The notes under the pieces: model-generated | What the model was told of the DNA's origin: nothing | Databases searched by the model: none | Seen by the model: the letters and a program-made list of their open reading frames with translations, nothing else | Origin: JBQCHF01 sp051953655 | GTDB lineage: Bacteria; Actinomycetota; Actinomycetes; Motilibacterales; Motilibacteraceae | NCBI GenBank assembly: GCA_051953655.1 | Contig: JBQCIO010000163.1 | Coordinates: 1-24,142 of the forward strand | Length of the DNA: 24,142 bases | Direction of reading: 5' to 3' | Position numbers and translations under genes: made by a program | Shown: piece by piece, positions 7,655 through 16,607 of the stretch | Layout of the letters: each line of letters opens with the position of its first letter | Position numbering within the stretch: the first letter of the stretch is position 1

Positions 7655-10396
7655 ATGAGGACCGGAACGCGTCGCGGGGGCCGACCGAGCAGGAGAGGGG
7701 GACCGGTGGTCCACCAGCGTGGCCCGCGGCTGCCGGCCTCGGCCGTCGCGACGGCGCTCTGGGCCGTCGCGTTCTGCCTGGCCGTCGTGGCTGGACGCGC
7801 CACCCGCCCGGAGGGCAGCGAGGTCGCACTGGTGTGGCCCGCTGCCGGCATCGCGATCCTGTGGTGCCTCGACGCCCTGCGCCGCCGGCTCCTGGCGGTG
7901 TCGCTGGTCACCCTCGGCGTCCTGGCGTCGCTGGCCAACCTGCTGACGGGTGCCCCGCTCGGCGTCTGGCTCGGCTTCGGCCCGGTGAACGTCGTGCAGG
8001 GCCTGGTGGGGGCGCTGGTCCTCGTGCGGCTCACCGGGGCGGCGTGGCCGCGGCTGGACACGGTCCGCTGCGGCGTCGCCGTCGCCCTTTGCTCGTTCGC
8101 CGCCTCGGTCCTCAGCGGCCTGCTGGGAACCGCGCTGCTGGTCGCCTTCGCGGGAGTGGGCGCCCGGCACGCGCTGGTCGATCTCGTGCCCCGCAACCCC
8201 GTCAGCAGCCTGCTCGTGCTGGCGCTGGTGCTCTCCGCCCCGCCCGCCGCGGCCTGGCGCGGGGTCCTGACCCGGCTGCGGCCCGCTGCCCGAGCCGGCG
8301 GAACACCGAGGCAGCGTCCCGGCGACCAGCCGTGGACGGCGGCCCGCCTGGTCGAGCTGGTCGCGCTCGTCGCCGTGGCGACGGCCGGTTACACCGCGAT
8401 CTTCTGGATCGGCTCCGGGCCGGAGGGCTTCCTGCTGCTCCCGCTCGCCGTCTGGGCCGGCCTGCGCTTCGGCGTCTGGCCCTCCGCGCTGCTGGAGACG
8501 ATCACCGGCTCGCTGGCCATCGTCGCCACCGTGAAGGGCTACGGCCCGTTCGCCTCGATCGACGACGTCCTCACCCGGGCCGTGCTGGCGCAGTCCTTCG
8601 TCGGCGTCTCGGTCCTCATCGGCCTGGCCGTCGCCCTGGTCCAGGCCGAGCGCACCCGTGCGCTGCAGGCTGCCCTGGCCAGCGCCCGTGCGCTGCGCCG
8701 CAGCATCGACGGCGCCCTCGTCGGGCAGGCCGTCGTCGCGCTGGACGACCCCGCCTTCCCCGTCCTGGACGCCAACCCCGCCCTGGGCCGGCTGCTGGGT
8801 CAGCGCCCGGCCGGGGTCGTGGGCCGCGCGCTGCCCGAGCAGCTGGTCCCGCCGGACGGCGAGCTGCTGCGCGGCGTGCTCACCACCCTCGCCACCGGCG
8901 AGAGCTCGGCCTGGGAGGGCGAGGTCCGGCTGCGCTCGGACGGGACGGCCCAGCGCTGGTGCCAGGTGGCGCTGGCGGCGCTGCCTGCCGGGGAGGACGG
9001 GCGGGGGGTCCTGGCCCCGGGGCGCACGGCAAGCCTGCAGCTGCTCGACGTCACCAGCCGGCATGAGCTGGAGGAGGAGCTGACCCACCGGGCGCTGCAC
9101 GACGAGCTCACCGGGCTGCCCAACCGCACCCTGCTGCGCGACCACGTGGAGCTGGCCCTCACCGCGCAGACCAGGGCGGGCGCGGAAGGGCTCGCCCTGC
9201 TCTTCTACGACCTGGACGGGTTCAAGACCGTCAACGACTCCCTCGGCCACACCGTGGGCGACGCGCTGCTGGTGGCCGTGGCCGACCGCTTCCGCGCGGC
9301 CATCCGGCCCGGTGACACCGTGGCCCGGGTGGGTGGCGACGAGTTCGTCGTGCTCTGCCCGGGGCTGCGCACCGCGGAGGAGGCCGAGGCGGTAGCGGCC
9401 CGGGTGATGGGCGAGGTGTCCGCGCCGCTCACCGTCGAAGGCCACCGGATGCGGGTGGGCGCGAGCGGCGGGGTCGCCCTCTACCGGCCGGGGGTCGCTG
9501 TCGAGGACCTCCTGCGCGAGGCCGACTCGGCGATGTACGAGGCCAAGGGGACCGGTCGCGGACGGGTGGAGCTGTTCAGCGAGCGCCTGCACGCCCGGGC
9601 GCACCGGCAGCTGCGGCTCGCGGAGGAGCTGCGGCTGGCCCTGGCCCGCGAGCAGTTCGTGCTCCACTACCAGCCGGTCGTCGACCTGCTGGACGAGCGC
9701 GTGGTGGCCGTGGAGGCGCTGGTCCGCTGGCAGCACCCCGAACGCGGGCTGCTGCTGCCGGGGGAGTGGCTCGACGTGGCCGAGGACAGCGTGCTCATCC
9801 TCGCGCTGGGCGCCTGGGTGATCGAGCGGGCGTGCCGGGACGGCGTGCGGGTCGCGGCCGCCTGGGGCCGGCCGATCCCGGTGCACGTGAACGTCGCGGC
9901 CCGTCAGCTGGCCGAGGCCGACTTCTGCCGCACGGTGCTGAAGGCGCTGGAGACCAGCGGCCTGCCGGCGGCGCAGCTGGTGCTGGAGCTCACCGAGAGC
10001 CAGCTGCTGCGGGTGGGGGAGGGCGTGGTCGCCCAGCTCGAGCAGCTGCGCGGCCTGGGCGTCCGGCTCGCGGCCGACGACTTCGGGACCGGCTACAGCT
10101 CCCTGAGCCAGCTCACCGAGCTGCCGGTCGACACCCTCAAGATCGACCGGTCCTTCGTGGCCGCGCTGCCCGGCGACCCGCGGGCCCGGGCCGTGGTGGG
10201 CGGCGTGGTCGCGATGGGCGCGGCCCTCGGGCTGCCGGTCGTGGCCGAGGGCGTGGAGGACGCCGACCAGGCGGCGGTGCTGGCCGACGCCGGGGTGCGG
10301 CACGCCCAGGGCTACCGGTGGAGCCGGGCGGTCGACGTCGAGCACCTGCTCTCCGCGGAGGTGCTGCGGCGGCTCCCGCACCCGCGCACCGCCTAG
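7655..10396 (+). CDS. Membrane c-di-GMP protein, MASE1-PAS-GGDEF-EAL
   Basis: The 913-aa product starts with about eight to ten hydrophobic spans resembling a MASE1 sensor (about residues 25-330), then a PAS-like domain (about 345-465), GGDEF (about 475-640) and EAL (about 655-905). The diguanylate cyclase site GGDEF is intact at 560-564, and an RxxD inhibitory site (RPGD) sits five residues before it. The EAL domain keeps EAL at 687-689, VNVAARQ, ELTES, ADDFGTGYSS, TLKIDRSF, VAEGVE and QGYRW, so both activities are possible. It probably makes or breaks c-di-GMP at the membrane in response to an unknown cue. ATG 7655 has GGAG at 7641-7644. GTG 7706 has a stronger AGGAG at 7691-7695, so the start may be 17 codons later. 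It stands alone, followed by a candidate terminator. Confidence 0.92.
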   Translation: MRTGTRRGGRPSRRGGPVVHQRGPRLPASAVATALWAVAFCLAVVAGRATRPEGSEVALVWPAAGIAILWCLDALRRRLLAVSLVTLGVLASLANLLTGAPLGVWLGFGPVNVVQGLVGALVLVRLTGAAWPRLDTVRCGVAVALCSFAASVLSGLLGTALLVAFAGVGARHALVDLVPRNPVSSLLVLALVLSAPPAAAWRGVLTRLRPAARAGGTPRQRPGDQPWTAARLVELVALVAVATAGYTAIFWIGSGPEGFLLLPLAVWAGLRFGVWPSALLETITGSLAIVATVKGYGPFASIDDVLTRAVLAQSFVGVSVLIGLAVALVQAERTRALQAALASARALRRSIDGALVGQAVVALDDPAFPVLDANPALGRLLGQRPAGVVGRALPEQLVPPDGELLRGVLTTLATGESSAWEGEVRLRSDGTAQRWCQVALAALPAGEDGRGVLAPGRTASLQLLDVTSRHELEEELTHRALHDELTGLPNRTLLRDHVELALTAQTRAGAEGLALLFYDLDGFKTVNDSLGHTVGDALLVAVADRFRAAIRPGDTVARVGGDEFVVLCPGLRTAEEAEAVAARVMGEVSAPLTVEGHRMRVGASGGVALYRPGVAVEDLLREADSAMYEAKGTGRGRVELFSERLHARAHRQLRLAEELRLALAREQFVLHYQPVVDLLDERVVAVEALVRWQHPERGLLLPGEWLDVAEDSVLILALGAWVIERACRDGVRVAAAWGRPIPVHVNVAARQLAEADFCRTVLKALETSGLPAAQLVLELTESQLLRVGEGVVAQLEQLRGLGVRLAADDFGTGYSSLSQLTELPVDTLKIDRSFVAALPGDPRARAVVGGVVAMGAALGLPVVAEGVEDADQAAVLADAGVRHAQGYRWSRAVDVEHLLSAEVLRRLPHPRTA

Positions 10397-10410
10397 CGAA
10401 GTCCGTCGTC

Positions 10411-10440
10411 GGGCCCTGTGCGCGAGCACAGCAGGGACCC
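10411..10440 (+). terminator. Candidate intrinsic-like hairpin terminator
   Basis: CTGTGC (10416-10421) pairs perfectly with GCACAG (10426-10431) around a GCGA tetraloop of the GNRA class. Flanking GGGCC and GGGACCC can extend the stem with small bulges. It begins 15 bp after the stop of the MASE1-GGDEF-EAL gene. No T-run follows, which is common for actinobacterial hairpin terminators. Confidence 0.45.
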
Positions 10441-10526
10441 GAGCGGCTCACGCGGCTCAACCTCTGAGGCGACCGGCCGACAGGGACGCGCAGACGCCGT
10501 CCCCGACGCCGGAGCCGAGCAGCACC

Positions 10527-11633
10527 GTGAGCCGCACCCGCCCCATCAGCCTGTTCGTCCACGCTCACCGTCCGGATGGGCCCGTCAGCAGCCGGTGGCG
10601 CTGGGCGGTCCTGGCCGGCGCGGCGGTCGTCACAGCTCTCGCCCTGGTCGTGCAGCCGGTGGTCCGCCTCGGGATGCCGATGCCGACCGCCGCCGCCGCG
10701 GCCCCCACGTTCGCCGCGCCGGTGGCCTGGCACGGCGACCTGCCCGACCCGCACGTCGTCGCCTACGCCGGCCGCTACTACGCCTACGGCACCACGACGG
10801 CGGGCGCCAACGTGCCGGTGCTCACCAGCGCCGACCTCCTCCACTGGGTCACCGGCCCGCGCGCCGGCCGGCCGGTGGCCGACGCCCTTCCGGTCCCGGC
10901 CCGGTGGGCGGTGCACCGGCCGGGAGGAGGCGGCACCGAGGTGTGGGCGCCGTCGGTGGCCCGGCTGGGTGGTCGCTGGGTGATGCACTACGCGGTGCTC
11001 GCCCGCGCGGACGGCCGCCACTGCATCTCGGTGGCGACCGCGACGTCGCCGCTGGGTCCGTTCGTGGACCGCAGCACCCGGCCGCTGGTGTGCTCGAGCG
11101 ACCCGATGGGCTCGATCGACCCGACCGTCTACACCTCCCACGGGGTGCCCTACCTCATCTGGAAGAACGAGGGGGTTCCGCGCCGCGCGCCGACCCGGGT
11201 GTGGTCGCGGGCCCTCACCGCGACCGGCACGGCGTTCGTGCGCGGCTCGGCCGCGCACCAGCTGCTGGTCACCGCCCAGCGGTGGGAGGGCAACCTGGTG
11301 GAGGGCCCGAGCATGCTCTCCTACGGCCGCCGGCTCTACCTGTTCTACTCGGCGAACTCCTGGGACACCGCCCGCTACGCGACCGGCTACGCCGTCTGCC
11401 GCAGCGTCCTCGGCCCCTGCACCCGGATGTCCAGCGCCCCGCTGCTCGCCTCGACGCTGCACGAGCTCGGTCCGGGCGGCCCGTCGGCCTTCCTGGACTC
11501 CGCCGGCCACCTGCGCCTGGCGTTCCACGCCTGGGCGGGCCCGGCCACCAGCTACCCGCGGGGGGAACGCACCTTGCACGTGGCCCGGCTGTCCGCCGAC
11601 CGGTACGGCCGGCTGCACGTCGTCAGCCGCTGA
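10527..11633 (+). CDS. Glycoside hydrolase family 43-like protein, secreted or membrane anchored
   Basis: The 368-aa product has a basic N-terminus and one hydrophobic segment at about residues 26-47 (signal peptide or anchor), an Ala-rich linker, then a five-bladed propeller-like domain. The three acidic residues expected in GH43 are visible in context: D74 in DLPDPHVV (base), D198 in GSIDPTVY (pKa modulator) and E259 in LVEGPSML (acid). Repeated blade motifs such as RYYAYGT, RWVMHYA and RLYLFYSA support this. GH43 enzymes cleave arabinan, arabinofuranosides, xylosides or galactans. It acts outside the membrane and is convergent with the galactan operon 24 bp away, so a wall arabinan or galactan substrate is possible, but plant arabinan is as likely. 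GTG 10527 has GGAG 12 nt upstream; the start is moderately certain. Confidence 0.8.
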   Translation: MSRTRPISLFVHAHRPDGPVSSRWRWAVLAGAAVVTALALVVQPVVRLGMPMPTAAAAAPTFAAPVAWHGDLPDPHVVAYAGRYYAYGTTTAGANVPVLTSADLLHWVTGPRAGRPVADALPVPARWAVHRPGGGGTEVWAPSVARLGGRWVMHYAVLARADGRHCISVATATSPLGPFVDRSTRPLVCSSDPMGSIDPTVYTSHGVPYLIWKNEGVPRRAPTRVWSRALTATGTAFVRGSAAHQLLVTAQRWEGNLVEGPSMLSYGRRLYLFYSANSWDTARYATGYAVCRSVLGPCTRMSSAPLLASTLHELGPGGPSAFLDSAGHLRLAFHAWAGPATSYPRGERTLHVARLSADRYGRLHVVSR

Positions 11634-11657
11634 CCGTCCGCCCCCGCCCGGTGCGCC

Positions 11658-12404
11658 TCAGCGCGGCCCGGCCGGGCGGCGCAGGTGCTCGACCGCTCGC
11701 TCGGTGGAGGAGTCCTCGACCACCCGGCCCTGCTCGAGCACGATCCCGCGGTCGCAGACGTCGCTGACCAGGTCCAGGTCGTGGCTGACGACGACGAGGG
11801 TGCGGCCCTCGGCGCTGAGCTGGCGGATGCGCTCGATGCAGCGGGCCTGGAAGGGCTCGTCACCGACGGCGAGGATCTCGTCCACGAGGAACACGTCGGG
11901 CTCGGTGTGCACCGCGACGGCGAAGGCCAGCCGCAGGAACATCCCGGAGGAGTAGAACTTCACCTCGGTGTCGACGAACTTCTCCAGGCCGGAGAAGGCG
12001 ATGATGTCGTCGAACCGGCGCCGCACGTCGGCCTCGCTCATCCCGAGGATGGCGCCGTTGAGGAAGACGTTCTCCCGGCCGGTCAGGTCCGGGTGCAGGC
12101 CGGCGCCCACCTCGATCAGGCCGGCCACCCGGCCGGCCACGCGCACCGACCCGCTGTCCGGGCGCAGCACCCCGGAGATGAGCTTGAGCAGCGTGCTCTT
12201 GCCCGAGCCGTTGAAGCCGAGCAGCGCGAGGGTCTGGCCCTGCTGGACCTCCAGCGAGACCGAGTCCAGGGCCAGGAAGGTGTCGGTGAGCTGGCGACCG
12301 CGCACGGCCATGACGGCCAGCTCCTTGAGGGCTCGGGTGCGGCGCAGCACGAACCGCTTGCTGACGTCGTCGACCACGATGGCGGGGGAACCGCTGGGAG
12401 ACAT
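11658..12404 (-). CDS. wzt: ABC transporter ATP-binding protein of the polysaccharide export (Wzt) type
   Basis: The 248-aa nucleotide-binding subunit has Walker A GFNGSGKST at residues 63-71, the Wzt-type signature YSSGMFLRLAFA in place of LSGGQ, Walker B VFLVDEILAVGD and the H-loop VVSHD. Its best functional match by family is the RfbE/Rv3781 group, which with a Wzm permease exports lipid-linked wall polysaccharide across the membrane. The C-terminal carbohydrate-binding domain found in O9a-type Wzt is absent, as in the mycobacterial protein. That suggests export of the finished chain without terminal-cap recognition. It is the last gene of the operon, 8 nt after wzm, with ATG at 12404. The same open frame continues upstream into wzm, but that part is out-of-frame noise. 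Confidence 0.92.
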   Translation of the reverse strand: MSPSGSPAIVVDDVSKRFVLRRTRALKELAVMAVRGRQLTDTFLALDSVSLEVQQGQTLALLGFNGSGKSTLLKLISGVLRPDSGSVRVAGRVAGLIEVGAGLHPDLTGRENVFLNGAILGMSEADVRRRFDDIIAFSGLEKFVDTEVKFYSSGMFLRLAFAVAVHTEPDVFLVDEILAVGDEPFQARCIERIRQLSAEGRTLVVVSHDLDLVSDVCDRGIVLEQGRVVEDSSTERAVEHLRRPAGPR

Positions 12405-12412
12405 GGCCTGCC

Positions 12413-13276
12413 TCAGAGCTCCTGCGCGAAGCGGCCCTCGAGCCGCGAGAAGACCAGCTGTCCCAGGACGAGCAGGCCGCACCCGAGCGCCAGCGCGGCC
12501 AGCCCGCGCTCCCACAGGTGGGGAACCAGCGAGGCGGCCCGCTCGGCGTCGGTGGCCCAGAACGCGCGCTGCACCAGCTGCACGGCGATGGTGAGGGGGT
12601 TGGCCAGGTAGAGCTGCAGCAGCGCGCCGTCGCCGAGCGCGTCGCGCACCGCGGTCCACGGGTAGAGCACCGGCGAAGCCCAGGTGAGCACCAGCAGCAG
12701 AAGGTCGACGATGTTCTCGATGTCGCGGAAGGACACGTTGACCGCGGCCATGAGCAGCCCCAGGCCGAGCGCGGTCGTGGCGGTGATGGCCAGCGCCAGC
12801 ACCGCGGCCACGACGGCCGGCACGGTGGGCACCCAGCCCACGACGAGCGCCCCGACGAGCAGGACCACCAGCTGCGGGACCAGGTGCACGCCGGCCACGC
12901 ACAGCGAGGACACCGGGAACAGCTCGCGGGGCAGGTAGATCTTCTTGACCAGCGGGGCGTTCCACACGACCGACCGGGTGGCGTTGCCCAGGGCCTCCCC
13001 GAAGCTGGTCATGACCACGAGCCCGGCGAAGAGGTAGAGCGCGAAGTCGGGCAGCGAGCGGTTGACCTTGAGGAAGACGCCCAGCACGAAGAAGTAGACG
13101 AGGAACTGCACGGCCGGCTTGACGTAGGACCAGGCCAGGCCCAGCACCGAGCCCCGGTAGCGCACCCGCAGCTCCTGGCGCACCAGCAGGCGCAGCAGGA
13201 ACCGGTTGCGCGCGACCTCGAGCAGCCCGCCGCTGCGGCCGGGCTCGATCAGCGCGGGGACGGCCTGTGTGCTCAT
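12413..13276 (-). CDS. wzm: ABC-2 type polysaccharide export permease (Wzm)
   Basis: The 287-aa product is an ABC2-membrane protein with six predicted spans and the typical N-terminal amphipathic stretch LLRLLVRQELRVRYRGSVLG before the first span. The family sequence VWNAPLVKKIYLPRELFPVSS is clear, as is FRDIENIVDLLLL later. It forms the channel through which Wzt drives export of the undecaprenyl- or decaprenyl-linked glycan. In M. tuberculosis the equivalent is Rv3783, next to GlfT1. Its ATG at 13276 overlaps the glfT2 stop as ATGA, so translation is coupled to glfT2 and the pump is made together with the polymerase. Confidence 0.92.
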   Translation of the reverse strand: MSTQAVPALIEPGRSGGLLEVARNRFLLRLLVRQELRVRYRGSVLGLAWSYVKPAVQFLVYFFVLGVFLKVNRSLPDFALYLFAGLVVMTSFGEALGNATRSVVWNAPLVKKIYLPRELFPVSSLCVAGVHLVPQLVVLLVGALVVGWVPTVPAVVAAVLALAITATTALGLGLLMAAVNVSFRDIENIVDLLLLVLTWASPVLYPWTAVRDALGDGALLQLYLANPLTIAVQLVQRAFWATDAERAASLVPHLWERGLAALALGCGLLVLGQLVFSRLEGRFAQEL

Positions 13277-15420
13277 CTCGCCGCTCCGGAGGGTCCGCCC
13301 ACGCCGGAGGCGCGAAGGGTGCTCCGGCCGCCGGCGAAGGTGCCCGCCCAGGCGTCCACCGACGTCACGTCGGAGAGCGACTCCCGGTAGCGCTCGGCCA
13401 GCGCCGGCCACTCCTGCAGCAGCCGGCGGTGCACCGCGACGCTGCGCGCGAGCAGCTCGGCGGAGCGGGAGCGGTCCCGCTGGTACCAGGACGCCGACGT
13501 GCCGTCGGAGCTGGAGACGACGGCGCTGTCCAGACCGGCCAGCCGCCACCACTGCGCGTCGGCGGCCGCGAGCTGCTCCTGCGGGCGCAGCCGGGCGCCG
13601 GTGGGGACGTCGCGCAGGTGGTGCAGGGCCGCGGTGGCGGCGCGCGCGACCAGCCCGAGTGGGCCGCGCGGCTCCTCCGGCTCGCGGCCCTTGCGCAGCG
13701 GCTTCTCCCGGTGCGTCGGCGGGAACTCGGCGAGGTCCTGGCGCGGGCGCGCGTCGGCGAACTCCTGGCGCAGCTCGCGGATGCGGGGGAGCGCGCCGGG
13801 CAGGCCGGCGTGCAGGTGCTCGGGTCCGGCCAGCACGTCCTCGAGCGCCTGCAGCCGCAGCTCGGCCACCGAGTACTGCAGGGCGAGCACGTGCTTGACC
13901 TGGTGGTTGAAGCTCTCGCGCACGAACCGCCCGCCGCGGGGGTAGGGCGAGTGCAGCAGCGCGGTGACCGCACGGTTGCGCTGGTGGAAGTAGGCCTGCC
14001 AGTCCAGCGCGTCGTCCTTGTCCGTCCACGGAACGTGCCAGACGTTCATGCCGGGAAGGCTCACGGTCGGCACCCCTGCCTCAGTGGCCCGCAGCCCGTA
14101 CTCGGCGTCGTCCCACTTGATGAAGTAGGGCATGGACAGACCGAGGCTGCGCACCACCTCCAGCGGGAGCAGGCACATCCACCAGCCGTTGTAGTCGACG
14201 TCGACCCGACGGTGCAGCGCGCGGGTGGCCCGCAGGCCGGCCAGGGAGAAGTCGTGGTCGGTGACCGCGGCGCGGGCCGGACCCCAGAAGAAGCGCCAGC
14301 GCTGCACGCTCTCGCCCGCCGAGTGCAGGGTGGAGCGGGCGTAGAGGCTGAACATGTGCCCGCCGACGATGGTGGGCGTGCGGCACAGGTCGGCGAAGGC
14401 GAGGCCGCGCAGGATCCCCTCGGGCTCGGCCACCACGTCGTCGTCGAGCAGGAGCACGTAGCGGCTCGCGCCCTCGGCCAGCGCCTCGGCCATGCCGCGG
14501 GAGAAGCCGCCCGAGCCACCGAGGTTGGGCTGCTCGAGCACGGTGAGCCGCTCGCCGAGCAGCGCGCGCGCGACCTCGAGGTCCGGCCGGCCGGTGACCT
14601 TGCGCCGCCCCTGGTCCACGACGATCACGCGGTCGAGCACGCCGCGGGTGCCCTCGTCCTCGGCCAGCTGGCGCACCAGCGCCGCGCACGACTCGGGGCG
14701 GTCGAAGGTGGTGATGGCGACGGTGGCCGTGCCGGGGGAGCGCTGCGAGGTCTGACGACTCGGCGAGCTCTGCTCGCCCTGGGCGGGATCCTCGACGTCC
14801 TCAGGCGCCCGGGCCACCCACTCCGCCTGCTCGAGCACGGCGCCCTGGGCCCCGGCGGCGATGTCGAACCAGTACCAGCCGCCGTCGATGAAGCGGTGCA
14901 GCGGCAGCCGGACGACGTGCTCCTCGGTGCCCTCGCCGACCGAGACCGCCTCGACGCGCTCCACGCTGCCGCTGGCGGTGGAGCGCATGACCAGCACGGT
15001 GGCCGGACCGGTGACCCGCACGTGCAGCTCGACCTCGTCCAGCGTGGTCCAGCGCTGCCAGTAGGACGCCGGGAACGCGTTGAGGTAGGAGCCGAACGAG
15101 ATCCGGGCTCCGGGCTGCACGCGCATGCGGCGCCGGCCGAGCACGTCCTCGGGGTGCTGGCGCCGGGGCGCCGCCAGCAGCTGTGCGCCGCCTTCCCCGT
15201 CGGAGCTGTCCCCGGAGGTCAGGCCGCCCTCGACGTCGACGTAGAGGGGGAGGACGTCGAGGTCGCGCTCCTCCGGCAGCACCACCCTGGCCAGCACCCG
15301 GCCGTGCCCCTGGTCGCGCAGGTCGGCCGACGGCACGTCCGTGCCGGGCTGGGAGCCGTCGCGGTGGACGGTCCTCGTGCCAGCCGTCGTCCCGGTCGTC
15401 CCGGTCGAGGTCGTGCTCAC
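13273..15420 (-). CDS. glfT2: Galactofuranosyltransferase GlfT2
   Basis: GlfT2 is the processive enzyme that builds the alternating beta-1,5/beta-1,6 galactofuran chain on a polyprenyl-linked acceptor, using UDP-galactofuranose at the cytoplasmic membrane face. The 715-aa product has a beta-rich N-terminal domain (about 90-240), a GT-A domain with the metal-binding DDD at 326-328, WDDAEYG at 436-442 (catalytic-base region), the metal-ligand histidine in NVWHVPW (H462), and a long helical C-terminus. The spacing from the WDD acid D438 to H462 is 24 residues, as in the M. tuberculosis enzyme (D372 to H396). It is about 80 residues longer than that enzyme, mainly from a Thr/Ser-rich N-terminus. 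GTG 15420 overlaps the glf stop as GTGA. The larger open frame reaching upstream over glf is not a fusion. Confidence 0.93.
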   Translation of the reverse strand: MSTTSTGTTGTTAGTRTVHRDGSQPGTDVPSADLRDQGHGRVLARVVLPEERDLDVLPLYVDVEGGLTSGDSSDGEGGAQLLAAPRRQHPEDVLGRRRMRVQPGARISFGSYLNAFPASYWQRWTTLDEVELHVRVTGPATVLVMRSTASGSVERVEAVSVGEGTEEHVVRLPLHRFIDGGWYWFDIAAGAQGAVLEQAEWVARAPEDVEDPAQGEQSSPSRQTSQRSPGTATVAITTFDRPESCAALVRQLAEDEGTRGVLDRVIVVDQGRRKVTGRPDLEVARALLGERLTVLEQPNLGGSGGFSRGMAEALAEGASRYVLLLDDDVVAEPEGILRGLAFADLCRTPTIVGGHMFSLYARSTLHSAGESVQRWRFFWGPARAAVTDHDFSLAGLRATRALHRRVDVDYNGWWMCLLPLEVVRSLGLSMPYFIKWDDAEYGLRATEAGVPTVSLPGMNVWHVPWTDKDDALDWQAYFHQRNRAVTALLHSPYPRGGRFVRESFNHQVKHVLALQYSVAELRLQALEDVLAGPEHLHAGLPGALPRIRELRQEFADARPRQDLAEFPPTHREKPLRKGREPEEPRGPLGLVARAATAALHHLRDVPTGARLRPQEQLAAADAQWWRLAGLDSAVVSSSDGTSASWYQRDRSRSAELLARSVAVHRRLLQEWPALAERYRESLSDVTSVDAWAGTFAGGRSTLRASGVGGPSGAAR

Positions 15421-16607
15421 GCCGCCCCCTTGCGCTCGGTGCGGTGGGTGTCGGTGAGGGGCGCGCCTTCGCGCACGTGGGGGGCCAGGACGTCGTCGAC
15501 CAGGTGCAGGGCGGAGGCGATGGCCATGTGCATGTCGAGGTACTGGTAGGTGCCGAGCCGACCGCCGAACAGCACGCCCTCCTCCTGCGCGGCGCGCTCG
15601 CGGTAGCGCAGCAGGCGGGCACGGTCCTCGGGGGTGTTGATCGGGTAGTAGGGCTCGTCGCCGACCTCGGCCGCGCGTGAGTACTCGCGCATGACGACGG
15701 TCCGGTCCCCGGGGTACCAGGTGCGCTCGGGGTGGAAGTGCCGGAACTCGTGGATGCGGGTGTAGGGCACGTCCTCGTCGGCGTAGTTCATGACCGAGGT
15801 GCCCTGGAAGTCGCCGACCGGGAGCACCTGCGTCTGGAAGTCGAGGGTGCGCCAGCCCAGCCGGCCCCCTGCGTGGTCGAAGTAGGCGTCCAAAGGACCG
15901 GTGTAGACCACGGGGATCTTGCGCAGGTACGCGTCCCGGACGTCGTCGAACTCGGTGTTCAGCCGCACCTCGATCCGCGGGTGGTCGGCCATCCGCTGCA
16001 GCAGCGCGGTGTAGCCGTCCGTCGGCAGCCCCTCGTAGCGGTCGGAGAAGTAGCGGTTGTCGTAGGTGTAGCGGACCGGCAGGCGCGAGATGACCTCGGC
16101 GGGCAGCTGGGTGGGGTCGGTCTGCCACTGCTTGGCGGTGTAGCCGCGGATGAACGCCTCGTAGAGCGGGCGGCCGATCAGCGAGATCGCCTTCTCCTCG
16201 AGGTTGCGGGCCTCGGCCGTGTCCAGCTCGCCGGCCTGCGAGGCGACCAGCTCGCGGGCCTGCGCGGGGGACAGCGCGGCGCCGAAGAACTGGTTGACGG
16301 TGGCCAGGTTGATCGGCAGCGGGAAGACCTTGCCGGCATGGGTGGTGAACACCCGGTGCTGGTAGCCGGTGAAGGTGGAGAAGCGGTTGACGTAGTCCCA
16401 CACCCGCTCGTTGGAGGTGTGGAACAGGTGGGCGCCGTAGCGGTGCACCTCGATGCCGGTCTCGGGGTCGGGCTCGCTGTAGGCGTTGCCCCCGATGTGG
16501 CCGCGGCGCTCGACCACGAGCACCTCCAGGCCCAGCTCCTCCGCGGCCCGCTCGGCGACGGTGAGCCCGAAGAAGCCCGAGCCCACCACCAGCAGGTCGT
16601 GTGTCAC
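15417..16607 (-). CDS. glf: UDP-galactopyranose mutase
   Basis: This flavoenzyme interconverts UDP-galactopyranose and UDP-galactofuranose, the donor for all galactofuran synthesis. The 396-aa product is a normal length. It starts with the FAD-binding LLVVGSGFFG (GxGxxG at 9-14), followed by LVVERRGHIGGNAYS, and has the family hallmarks HRYGAHLFHT at 55-64, GYTAKQW, and the C-terminal GRLGTYQYLDMHMAIASAL that contacts flavin and substrate. The start is GTG 16607, with AAGGA about 8 nt upstream. It overlaps the GT2 stop as GTGA at 16604-16607 and in turn overlaps glfT2. Its translation may depend on ribosomes arriving from the interrupted GT2 gene. Confidence 0.96.
   Translation of the reverse strand: MTHDLLVVGSGFFGLTVAERAAEELGLEVLVVERRGHIGGNAYSEPDPETGIEVHRYGAHLFHTSNERVWDYVNRFSTFTGYQHRVFTTHAGKVFPLPINLATVNQFFGAALSPAQARELVASQAGELDTAEARNLEEKAISLIGRPLYEAFIRGYTAKQWQTDPTQLPAEVISRLPVRYTYDNRYFSDRYEGLPTDGYTALLQRMADHPRIEVRLNTEFDDVRDAYLRKIPVVYTGPLDAYFDHAGGRLGWRTLDFQTQVLPVGDFQGTSVMNYADEDVPYTRIHEFRHFHPERTWYPGDRTVVMREYSRAAEVGDEPYYPINTPEDRARLLRYRERAAQEEGVLFGGRLGTYQYLDMHMAIASALHLVDDVLAPHVREGAPLTDTHRTERKGAA

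Noticed and set aside
12413..14029. wzm extended by about 250 N-terminal codons
   Set aside because: The extension is Arg/Ala/Pro-rich noise opposite in frame to glfT2; ATG 13276 with the ATGA overlap fits the family length.
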